A stretch of DNA of 64,000 nt, from positions 118,951,094 through 119,015,093 of the forward strand of contig NC_086247.1 in the NCBI RefSeq assembly GCF_021018805.1, read 5' to 3'. Position 1 is the stretch's first letter. Every line of letters begins with the position of its first letter. A model generated the notes under the pieces. The model did not search any database. It was given only the letters and a program-made list of their open reading frames with translations, and had not been told where the DNA came from. Positions 26,400 through 38,600 of this stretch are shown here, piece after piece. The stretch comes from Prinia subflava. Lineage: Eukaryota > Chordata > Aves > Passeriformes > Cisticolidae. Made by a program: the position numbers and the translations under genes.

Positions 26400-27851
26400 T
26401 ATTTAAACTGTCTTTTGGGAATCTGTAGAGGTCCCAGCTGACTGGAAGCTGGCAAGCATTGCCCTGATTTTCAAGAAGAGGAAGAAGGACCCTGGAAATT
26501 ACAGGCCTGTCAGTCTCACTTCAGTGCCAGGTAAAATCATGGAAAGGATTATTCTGAGAGGTATTGAAAAACACCCGCAAGACAATGCTGTTATTCACTG
26601 CCAGCACAGCTTCATGGGAGGGAAGTCCTACTTGTTGAAACTGATTTCCTTTTATGACAGGGTAACCCACTTTGCTGATCTAGGAAAGCCAGCTGCTGCA
26701 ATCTCTTTGGATGCCAGCAAAGCTTTCAGCACTGTCTCTCACAGTATCCTTCTGGACAAGATGTCCAGCACACAGCTCAATAACCATGTTACATGATCAG
26801 TGAGCACCTGGCTCATGGGCTGGGCACAAAGGATTGTAGTGACTCCTCAGGCTGGTGCCCTGTCACTAGTGGAGCTCCACATGGCTCCATCCTTGACCCT
26901 GTGCTTTTCAACATCTTCAGAAATGACTCGGACACAGGACTGGAAGGGATGCTAAGTAAGTTTGCAACAACACCAAATTGTGAGGAGCTAAACGGGGATT
27001 CCCTTGAGGGCAGGGAGGCCCTGCAGAGAGACCTTGACAAATTAGAAATGGGCAATCACCAACTGCATGAAGTTTAGCAAAGACAAGTGCCAGATTCTGC
27101 ACCTGGGACAGGACAGTCCTGGTTGTGTGCACAGACAGGAATGAGATGCTGGAGAGCAGCACTGAGGAGAGTTCAGGGGGTCCTGGTTGATGGCAAGCTG
27201 AATCTGAGTCAGCAGTGCCCTGGCATCCAAGAGGGACAACTGTGTCCTGGGGTGAAGGCACAGCGTCACCACCCAGGCAAGAGAGGGGATTGTCCTGCTC
27301 TGCTCTGAGCTGGGGTGGCCTTACCTCGAGCGCTGGGAGCAGTTTCGGGCACTACAACACAAAAAAGACATTAAACTATTAGAGAATGTCCAAAGCAGGG
27401 CCACGAGGATGGTGAAGGGTCTGGAGGGGAAGCCTTATGAGGAGATCACTTGGTCTGTTCAGCCTGGAGAAGAGGAGACTGAGGGGAGACCTCACTGTGG
27501 TCCTCAGCATCCTCACAAGGGGAAGCAGAGGAACAGACTCTGATCTCTTCACTCTTGTCACCAGTGACAGGAGTCAAGGAAATTCCATGAAGCTGAGTCA
27601 AGGGAGGTTTAGGTTGGATACCAGGTAAAAGTTTTTCACCCAGAGGGTGACTGGACACTGGAACAGGCTCCCCAGGGAAATGGTCACAGCACCAAGCCTG
27701 TCTGAGTTCAAGTAGCTTTTGGACAATGCTCTCAGGCACATGGTGGGATTCTTGGAGTGTCCTGAGCAGGGCCAGGAGCTGGACTTGATGATCCTGATCC
27801 CTTGGGTCTCTTCCAACACAGCAAACACAGCACATTCTATGACTCTATGAA
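26400..27851 (+). mobile_element. CR1 LINE fragment with reverse-transcriptase remnants
   Basis: CR1 is the dominant avian non-LTR retrotransposon. Broken frames read through the RT domain: NYRPVSLTSVPGKIMERII, then QHSFMGGKS, SLDASKAFSTVSHSILLDKM (RT motif A, Asp retained), then [16 protein letters not shown] in a shifted frame. The usual catalytic Asp-Asp after the following Phe-Ala is absent (SKFATTPN), so the copy is dead. The 3' end reads ggtctcttccaacacagcaa and stops in attctatgactctatgaatg, the CR1 terminal repeat. It lies opposite to PLEKHA8. The 5' end is truncated, as is usual for CR1. Confidence 0.92.
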
Positions 27852-29498
27852 TGTCTAATTAGAGTCCTGGTATCTTTCTTTATACAGTAAGTTTGATGTT
27901 GGCCTTTTCTTCAAGTATCTCATGCTTTTTCTTAAAGCTCACAATGGTAGGCTCTTCAGAAAGGATCAAGTATTCAGTGTGCAGAGGCTCCTGTCACACA
28001 GCAATGCAGGGCAGCAGTACATTCATTTTACTAACAACACTGGGTTTAGCCTAGCAAAAGCCAGCACTACTTCTCTGAGTATGGCAACACTTGTGTATTG
28101 ATGAAAACTTAGTAACTTTAAGTACCTCACTAGAACAGCCTTCTCCCCTCCTGCACATGAGTTAAACTCAGCTCTTTGTACAAAGCCATTTGAAGCCCTA
28201 GGTCAACACAGAGAGACCTGCTTATGCCTGGAACTGGAGTCAGTAATCCACAGACAGCCTTCTGGTGGGTCATCAACACAACTAGAAATTTTGTCCCTAA
28301 CCATATCACTAGCTAAAAGGACTTCTTCATTATTTTTAATAGCAGCAATGCTAAGGAACACATTTTTATCTGTATCAGCAAAATGGGAAAAAGAGGAACT
28401 CTTTCTTAATTTTAGTCACTTCTAAATAATTTCAAAATTCAAGATTTGAAATGAGTCCCATGTCTAATAGCTCCATCACAAATTTTAGCTTCCCCTATAT
28501 TTCACTCATTTCATGTCCACTTCCATGAAGTTTCTGCCCATAATGACAATCCAGGAAGGATTTTCATGATATCTGCTTTTCAAGCTGCTTGCTGTACACA
28601 ACTTAAAAATAAGGATTACAGTTTTGCATGAATTTGATTCACGAAACCCCTAAAACAGAAAACCCTCCTAAACCTTACTAAGTCGGGATGATGGACATGA
28701 TCTTCAAACGTGTAAAACACTGTTGAAATTGGCTGGGCTGAGTCTGTGCCAGCAGATTTGTGGTCCACTAGCAGGAGCTGGCAGGGAAGCCATGGCACAT
28801 GTTGGGAGCCGGTCAGGGAACACAACATCCTGTTTCAAAGGCTAGACCTTGGGACCACTCAGACCACCAGCCACATGCACCTGTGGTGAAGATCGCTATA
28901 ATATTTGGATTAAAATGTTGATTTAATTTAATAAATATTTATGTCATGCAAATATATTATTTGCATTAAAGAGGTTCAACCCAAATTGAGGGACAAACCC
29001 ACTGCACTATAAGCTGGTGTTTAGCTGTCCTTCTCTTCTGCTACCAGGGTAACAATAACTCTCACTGTCTTCCTACACCATGGTAGGGAGTGGGAGAGCC
29101 AGAGCCAGAGGCAGCAGCACCTGCTCAGGTGCCATGCTGGTAACCCAATAGCTCTGCTGTACAAGCAGGTCTCTCCTCAGGTACAGCAGCAAAGGCCAAA
29201 TTCTGCTCTGTTACTTTTATGAGGTGAAGAGAAGAGGAGGTGCACAGGTAGAAGAGAAACAGTCAAAAACATTCACCACAGACAGTTATGATCCAAAGAG
29301 AGACAGTACCTCTGCATTTAAATGCAACACAAGCGTAATGAAAAGATAAAAATCACACATACCCTTCCCCCAAAACACTCAACACCCTTCCCACCTGAAA
29401 AGACACAATGAACAGAAATGATGTCCCAAAACCAAAACGGAAGAAATCTTTGTTAACAGACACAGTCCCTGAATTTTTAAGATGTGGTCTTGCTGTAG

Positions 29499-29696
29499 TC
29501 ATACCACCTCATCTGACTCCAAACCATGTACTTCATAGAGAGTGTCCAAGATATTTAGCTGCTTTTCCATGGCTGGTAGGTAAATGTTGAGGTCCCTCTG
29601 CATTCCTTTGTAAAACGTTTCTTCCTGAGGATCGCACTCATCTACAGACAGAGCTGCCACAAAGTCTTCATATGTTGGAGCTGCCCTTAAAGCTAA
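29499..29696 (-). CDS. PLEKHA8: PLEKHA8 exon 14 (last coding exon)
   Basis: Acceptor cctctcccag. Residues 455-519: [16 protein letters not shown] to [16 protein letters not shown] and TGA (29501-29499). The terminus matches the mammalian protein. Confidence 0.97.
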   Translation of the reverse strand, partial: LALRAAPTYEDFVAALSVDECDPQEETFYKGMQRDLNIYLPAMEKQLNILDTLYEVHGLESDEVV

Positions 29697-32600
29697 CTGG
29701 GAGAGGAAACAAAGCTTTTAGATTTGCAACACAGAATGGGAAAGGAAATACAACTGAAGCCAGGAAAAACTTCCAAGACTTCCCTCTTTGCACTTAGACT
29801 GCACAGCTTCAATCTAATTACATGTACATGCACATATTGAGAATTTTAACTAGAAGGGAGGCAAACTTCTAAAAATATTTTTATTATTTTTGTGTAGATC
29901 CCCAGTTTAAGATATCTTCAGAGATACCTGACTCTTAGAAAGTGTCTGTGCATCATATTTTGTATAAATAAATTGAGCACAACAGAAATTAATTAAATAC
30001 AAACCCCAAATAATGTATCGTTTATTAGGAGAGCTCCCAACCCAGTGTTACACACCATCACCAAATTCTCCACATGCTTTTTAGAAAGCTCTCTGCAACA
30101 ATTCTGCTTCTCTCAGTCAAAGTCATGATGGCCTGGATGAGGTTTTCCCTCTTCCTTTTGTAATTTCAGTGATAATTTTCCAGTGACAGACACAAGGGGG
30201 AGCTGCCAGACCGGACAAAAGGTTTCCTCTAGCCAATATAATCTACTTCAACTCTCCCAACACACTGCCTGAAAGCTCATCATAGTCAAAGAGAGATCAA
30301 TCTTCAAAATGCAACCTCAGACCCTCTTTTCTTCATATAATAGGCCGGCAAGACTGTGCTCAAAAGCACATAATTAAAAGATGGTGCATGCAAGTGCAAT
30401 CTGTCTGTTTCATCCATAGAAAGCAGGCTCCACCCTGAAAGTCCAGTACTGAACACAGCGAAAACCACAACCCTCACTTTGAAAATGAGGTCTGGCAAAG
30501 GACTGTATTAATTTTAATACTTAAAATTTTAACGCAGTTTATTAATTACACACGGTGTAAGATGACATGAGCAAGACCCCCAGCTCTATCAGCAGCCAAG
30601 ATAAACACTTACCGCAAAGACCCCGCGCACAACCCAACCGTGGTGCTGCCGTAACGTCTTTCCATAAGCATTGTCTTAAAGGAAAAAAAATAAAATCAAG
30701 AGACAGATGTATGGCAGTTTTAAGTTTGCATCACAAAGAGAACTCAGAGCTCAGAAATGACTATTCAAGGGTATATTCTTGCCACTCAATGTAAATTATG
30801 GCTGTTTCTGAGTACCCAAGTTATGACTGAAAGGAGATGACAGATTTGGGATTTCTGCACTGGGGTCTCAGCTCTGCTGTCAAATCTTCTTCAACTCATC
30901 CACAGCAAGTAAGTGATCCCACAGACAGGAAAGCTAATGTAAAGTCTAAGAAAATACTGTATGGAGTGAAACTGCAGCAGTAAACCAAAGCTGCAGTGGT
31001 AGTACAGATATAGAAGAGCTTTTCAGGAGAAGAAAGAAAATGAAAAAGTAGAAAAAAACAGCAGCATGACTGCTGCAGACACAGAGCAATTCAAGGAGTA
31101 GTTCAGGCTGAAGCCTTCAGACTCAGAAGGTCAAATAAATGCCTGAACACTTTACATGGTGTTTAACCCCCATATCTGGTAGCAATGTATTTACAGCCTC
31201 ACTTCCAAGAGCCACTACATACACTTCAGTGTAGTAGTTCTTCTTACTAATCCTCTAAGGCAACTGCTTTGCTGTGTAAAAGAAGATAAAATAAAAAGCT
31301 TTAAAAAAAGCTGGTTTGAAGTTGGTTTAAAGGATTATTACAACATTACACTGCATGCATATAGAGAGAGTCTTGCCCAGAGTAACCAGGTCTAAGGGGG
31401 GTTTGTATTTTGTTTTGTACTTGCTATGGCCAGCAGCCTGACAAAGAAAGTGTCAGAAATTGTGTACTTGGAAAAAATCCTTCTTCTTTGTTACAACCTC
31501 CCTTCTAATCGATGCAGACAATTCACAGCCATATTGGCAAAGAGGTGATTTCAAAGAATGATGGCAAATCACACAAGGAATTAGAAAACTAACAAAACAG
31601 CAATTATACATTTGGGAGCGCTCCCAGTGCAATCCAATAGAAGAAATTTGAATGAGTCAAAGCACTTGTTTCTCTAAGATATAACTAACTGTCTCCTCTG
31701 CCAAAAGTATGCCAATTAAAGGAATCTTTATTTGCTAATGAATCAACATTTACCAGCTACCTAGTAACCCATCTCGAGGCAGACATTTTAAAAAACTGCA
31801 GTTTTCAAAAATGTTATGTCTTAGAGATTACTTGCTTCATCAGTCACCGAAGAAAAGACAACACAGGTTCTAAACAAGGAGAAAAGCAGCCAAGTATGCA
31901 AATTTAGAAGCACATGAAGAACGAAGCAGTTGGCACTTACTCAGAGCTGTTTGGATATTCTTTTCCCCATTCTTCACTTCTGTCAAAAATCCTTTCAAGA
32001 ACTTTAAACCTCTGTCAGGGTGAACCCACGAAATAAAAAGAAACAATGTTTATAAGAAAGTAACCCAAAGTATAACAAAGCCCCCAAAGTTGCAATGCAA
32101 CTCCATAGTGCACTAAAATTTAGAATTAAGGAGCCAATTTCAATCTGAACAAAATTACAGCCACCTCCTCCAGCCTCTCTCCCAGACCAAGGGAAACACT
32201 TTGCTAAACATTGCTGCTGCAGCTTAAAATCATCTGCTTGATGCCTCAGCCAAGTAGGATCAGTCAGTCGTTTACTGTAACTTCACTTTTATGGGAAAAA
32301 AAAAGTTTGCCTGCAATGTTTTTTTCAGGCCTTTTGACAAAGCTGCAGTGATACAAGCACAGACAGCACATTAATCTTGAAGCTGGCCAGTTCGGATTGA
32401 TGGAACCTGTGGGAAGTAACCAGCCAGATCCATGAACATAAGCCTGCACTGGTGAAAGCCCCCTCATTGCACCTCATTGCTCACAGTGAAGGCAGACAGA
32501 AGGCCATTACCTTTTCAGCCACAGGAGAGCCTCTGTAGCAGAGTTTCTAACTTGTGCCACACCTGTGTTCACTTCATGGAGCACAATCTTCTGAAGGGTA

Positions 32601-35600
32601 TCAAACTCTTCTTTGTTGGTTATAAATTTCTGGTTTATTTTCTGGAAAGAATATAATAGGCAAATCTTTAGGCCTTTTAAGACCCAATAGGGTCTTAAAT
32701 ATAATAATATAAATACCACCCTTTTACCAGGACTCTTCCCTGCTAAGAGATACTACAGATTCCCAAGGATGTCTCACATTCCCCGTGGCATGGCTGCTCT
32801 GCCACGCTGTGCATGCCATCCCAGGGCACACCCCAGACACACCTGGCTTACACAACCAAAATAAAGCATCTCAGTCTAAAATTTACATGGGACCTACCAT
32901 TTCCGTCCAACAAAATGTTTGAGGTTCCCATGACGTCCTCCCCACTGGAGGAAAGGAGTTAATTCAAACTGCTTTTCAAGGGAAGTCCCATTTGCCCAGA
33001 GCTTCAACTACAAGGAAAATTTACCTTCTGACCACTGCAAACTCTCAATATTACACTCAGCAGTGCTCAGCATGCCTATGGCTTCAATTCATTCCCAAGT
33101 CTCTATACACAACTCCTCACACAAACAAAAGAGACAATATATAAGGGACAGACAGAGATTTTTCTTCCACATTAAAGAAGTAGCTGTTTATCACTTGACA
33201 ATAAATATTCTATGTTTTAGGTTTTTAAATAGCATTCTTTTCTCTTGCTATTTTCAGTTTTCCAATGGCTTCCATCTATAAGATAAGGTAAATCAGATAA
33301 ATCTGATTGTATACCATATTCCTTAGCATACACTCAGAAGACACGTTTTTCTTTTATTCTTCTTTTTTTTCTGGAAAGAAAATGCTGTGAGAAGTCTCAC
33401 TATAAGCACATTTTGTCTCATAACCAGTATTTCAAAGGTTCTTGAAGGTTCCTCAGAAAGTACTTGAAGCTGGAAGAACTTAGAGAACAAGAACCAAGTC
33501 TGCATGGTCTGTCCCAGTCTGCTGAGAAAACGCTTCTTAAAGCATTAACTTCCTCCTACTTTACTGAGCAAAGGGTTTTTTCCCCACCCCCTCGTTTTAC
33601 AGGTTAAAGTCAACATTCCTAATATCACGTCATGACTTATAACCTATACAGCTCAGAATCAAAGTCATATTCATTAGGTGTAACAGATGTTTTACTTGGC
33701 AGTCAATCAAGTATTTTAAAAGTCTGCACACAACTGGATTTATTAAACACAGCATGTACTGTCAGAACAGAATTAGGGGCACTTCAGTGCATTAATCTGA
33801 CAGATGGTAACATTATCAAATATTGAACAACTTTTCAGTATTGACTCCTACCACAAAGATTCTTGAGCACTAGTGTCTAAAGTAGATATTTTGTTTAAAA
33901 AACTAAAGTCAGTGCTAGAAATAAGTTGTTACCTTGATGTTGCCTACAAAATCCATTTTAACTGGAGCAAAAACAGTTGGTCCCAGCTTGTCTAGGGAAA
34001 AAAAAAAGCCATATTTTAAAACTGTGTCTTTTTCCAGTTCTCATGTTTTAATAAGAAATTATTTCATTTACTCATTCAACAATCCTTCTAAATGGCAGGA
34101 AAATATTAAATGAACAACAAACTGGTATTTTTCTCTGGTGTAGAACCAATCCATCCCAGTTGCTAAAAGTATTAAAATACTCTGACCTACATTCAAAGTC
34201 TTCAAAAGGCTGCATGCTCACAGGGCCACCACATCCACTAGAGATGCAGGGGTCAAGCCAGTGGTGGGCTGTGCTAGGTGAAGATCAAAGTCTTTGGAAA
34301 AATCAAATAGAGAGTACACCTGATGGTGTGCTGTCAGCTGTACTAGACTGTAAGGCATCTGTGCTCCTTTTTTGAGGGAGAGAAATTGCTGTTCCATACA
34401 GACACCTGGATTGCCAAACAGCTTATATGTGGGTTTCATCTAAGTAAGAGTGGATCCTCTTTAAAGCAAAGGGGTAAGAAACATGTTCTGGTACCTGTCA
34501 AACTGATTCTGCTGACACTGGTTCTACTATATCACTTTAGTGAAGAAAAAACTTCTCCAGCCCAACTGCTCCACCTTTGCTTGCTGCTAGCAGCAGTCAG
34601 GAGGAGTCAGAAGAAAAGAAGCTGCTTACCCAGAACAGGCACAATTGCATAACAAGACTCCAGGAACTCCTCTGTTGGTATGCCCTCCTCCTCCCGAAGC
34701 TCAATATCACTGAACCTGATGTCAAGGACAAGCAGAAAATATTGTTACACTAACAATTCTTTTTATGTAACTTCCACAAGCAAAATTAGATTTCCTGTCC
34801 ACGTCATTTGCATAGAGGTAAAATTTACAGGCACGAAACCACTAACATGGCTCTTGTTTCACTATGTTAAAGTAACTGACTGCAGAAAACACACACTGCA
34901 CACACACTGCAAGCACGGCCTGCAATGACAAACAAGGAAAAACCTCCCACTTCACTTTGTATAGCTAATTTTACAAAAGATACCTTCTTCCAATTACTGT
35001 GCTGTAAGCAGTCTTGTTAAATAATCTCAGTAAATACAGCTTTACAGACAGAAAAGTCTTAAAAATAAGTCAATTAAACGCTTAACATTAAGTTGCAATA
35101 ATCCTTTTAATTGAAATCTGTACTACCTATTGCTCATGACACTGAAGAAGGTAGGAGAATCATTTTCATTTCTTTCTTCCTCACACAGAGTCAATCCACT
35201 TAAAGAATTTGTTTCCATCTGCAGCAACTTGTGGGCACCACAGCTTTCTACAGCTTGCAGCTTGTCCTCTCCATCGTCTTTAATGCCTAACATTTACAGG
35301 AAACAAGAAAAACAACAAAAAGAGAACAGTTACATACACATATTGTTATTTCTTTTCATCGATATGCCTTTCTATTTGAAGGAAGGCACTTGGGTATCTG
35401 GACAATGCAAGTTTAAAAGTATCCCTGCCAGCACCACTACTCTCATTGCAGGTTTGGTAGATGCTCAGATCACACTTCAATCAGTCATCCCCCATTTCTT
35501 TTAATCAGACAGACCAAGCACCAGGCTGCAGTACAGGTGAGCCCACAGCAAGGACAAGTCTTGTGAGAAAGAAGAGCACTGAAGAAGCAATTTGGTGCAG

Positions 35601-38600
35601 CAGCGAGCTGACTCATCTCCTTGAAAGGAAGATTACTCCTCACATAGTTGTAACTTTCCTAGTATTGTTGAAGTGCCACAGTGCATTTTCAAAAGCAAAA
35701 GAATAATAGCAACATGTTTACTCCTTCTGATAGGTAAGCAAACTGGCTGCTCAGATGGACACTAGTATGGTATCAAAGGTTGTTGTTCTCCATGTTCTCC
35801 ATGATTTCTATAAATATCTTTAAAGTTTTCCAGAAAAAGATTCAGGTATATCCTTCCCACTGTGGTCTATTTTGTTTCTTGTTTGGGGCCAAGTGTATCT
35901 GTTTCATATACGGCACAAGGAAGACAAAGGAAAGACAAAATCTTTCATATACATCCCAGACACAGTAAGACCTTCTGACCTCATGGAAAACTTGAGAGAA
36001 CCTTCTGACACTGCAGCCCCACATACTGGCAGGGAATAATGTGTCTGCCCACAGCGCAGAGAGAGCCCAAGCTCCACCAGGCTGTTTTGCTACACATGTC
36101 AATCTGCACTTGGAGGGCCTCAACTTGTCCAAAATCAAATTTTTGATTTCTTTCTCCATTCAGTCCCAAGTTCGCCATTAACAAAGGCAGCAGGAGCTGT
36201 GCTGAGAAAACTTGCAAGGGGCAGTATCAGACTAAAAGACTGATATTCCCTCTCCTGGGGGTCAGGAATCAGCAGTCTCACAAGGAGCCTACACCTTCCT
36301 TAATTTACACCTATAGAATAATCATCCTGGACAAAAGACTGCATATACTTACCCGCCAAATCCTTTGCCACATGATCTTCAACATAAACATCACCAGTCC
36401 CCTCATTCATTTCCAAGTTTAAACTTTCCATACTTTTAATAACTGCTTGCTCTTGATGGTTAATTTCTGCTTTTACACAGCCATTTTCACAGGGGTTCAA
36501 TTCCACCTGCCTGAAGAAAGGGAAAGAATAATATTTAGTGCAGAAAGCATTGCTTGGTGAGCTTCTTCCTGTGAACATACAAATAACAAGAGAAAAATAG
36601 TTGACAGAAGTTACAGGCTGTCACAGGTTGCTCTGAGCAAAGAACTCATCTAAAATAACAAGAATGAGGCAGCTTTTTGCAGCAAAGAGGATTAAAGACT
36701 CAACTTGGCTTGCAGAGTTCAAGTATATTCACAATGATCTTTATTAAAAAGGTATTTAATCAAAAAAATACGATTACAGAAAAGAAAATTGCAGGCAGGT
36801 ATTGTAACTTCTAGAATATCCCCTCATTAGTACTTTAAAATATACATCCTTGCCACCTATACCAGGAATCAGTCTGCTCACCATCAATGATTTTTATGAG
36901 CTTATGGTGTGGAATCTAAAATGCAGGAAGGAGCACTGAAGTGAGAGAGAGTTGGCTGGTGATTGAGCAGTGGACACCAAGTGGACTGCAGAGAAAAATG
37001 AAAGGGAAAGGGCTGATACAGAGAGACATGAAGTGGGATGAGCCAGATCCCTTTTGTTCCACCTGCTCCCGAGTAGGCAGCTCAGAGTGATACAATTCTG
37101 CCTGCATCCAGTAAGAGTAGAGTAGCAGTAAGGAAAGAACAGCCAAACTCAGATTAGAAAGAGACTGACAGTAAAGATTTCTGTTATACCTTTCTGTTGA
37201 GGTGTGACTGGACAAGACAGAGTGCTTTACCTGAAAGATATGGAGGGGGAGAATATTGTTTAAAGCAAGAAGACTGTATCATGCTTCTCAAACCGCACAT
37301 TTTATTAAACACAAGTTGGAGTCAGCAAAAAAATCCCTCCCTAATTCTCTGACCTGGAGGCAGTATACAAATGTAAAAATGGTGCTACATTTTTACACCA
37401 TTACAATATTGTAAAGAAAAAAAGAAAAAGGAAAAGAAAGAAAACCAGAAGATTTATTTCAGAAGATAGTTAGCAAGTGTCAAGTGAGACACCACACAGC
37501 ATATGGAAAAGAAACAAAGCAGTGAGTTTCCTTTGCAAAGTTTTCTTTACTTAATAAAAAAGGTTTAAAAAAACCAGAAGAAATATAAGGCTAGGTATCA
37601 GGTATGGTGAAGCAATCTCACTTCTCAGATGCAGTCATGCATCTACCTTCATACATAGATTTTAACTTCCTGTTTGCCAGAGATGCTTCAGTTTTCCATA
37701 TGTAGTTATGGATCTGGGATTCAAAAAAGTGATCTTCTCATTAGAAAGCTAAACTCATCAGTTCCCACTGGCATATTAATACATATCCAATACTGCTGTA
37801 GTTAAACAGAGTGATAACTGCTGTGAGCTTCCATGTGGACAAACTTGCTGTAGAGCCAAGGTATTTTGAAACACCACTGTACGACTTTCTGTGAAATATC
37901 ACTGCATAACTTTCAGGCCCTGAAAGTTAATGTTTAATAATTATTCACCTGTCATTAAAGGTTAAGAGATTGGTCAATGCTTATTAAAAAAGAAATGGCC
38001 CTATCTCACTTGCAAACCAGAAGAAATAGCAGAGTCCAGTGTAGGATCAGTAGCTATGATATGGGTAAAAAGGCATTCCCTACTTCCACAAACACTACTT
38101 TTGACAAAGGGATCCATTAGCATCCCTGCCGAGGCTGAAAGAAGATACTGGCCATTACCTTGCTTGTTCTGAGAACTGCTAAATTTGGGGATCCAGGTGG
38201 GGTCTGATGCAGTAACTCAGAAGTGAAGGCAGTATTTGCAATCTGCATACATTCTTCAAGAGTCTTCAGGAAAGTGTCACAGGTTGATTTCAACAGAGCT
38301 CCCATGTCAATCTCACTCTGTGGGAAGAAATCAGTTGGAAGAAATGGACTCACCACAGAGATCAATTTGGAGCAACTAATGTCTAAAAAGCCCACAGCTG
38401 CTACAGTTGTGATTTCTGGTTAACATGAATTAAAATTCAATGTGTCAGCTGCTCAGAGAACTGGCATCACATATTACTGTGGCTATGTCCTCTTGCAGTA
38501 TTACCACTCTTGTCAGCCTCTCAGTACAAGAAGCTTAGTGTGCTTGTGTTTTGAAATCAATGCCTCTTAGTTACTTATCTTATTGTGTTAGAAGTGCATG

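Larger units (their letters stand above)
22571..29498 (-). other. PLEKHA8: PLEKHA8 3' UTR / 3' flank
   Basis: About 6.9 kb downstream of the PLEKHA8 stop on the minus strand, AT-rich and without another gene. Minus-strand AATAAA signals (TTTATT on plus) occur at 22802-22807 and near 22580. If the first is used, the transcript has a 3' UTR of about 6.7 kb that includes a CR1 inserted opposite to the gene (26400-27851). The extent is inference; signals closer to the stop were not obvious. Confidence 0.4.
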
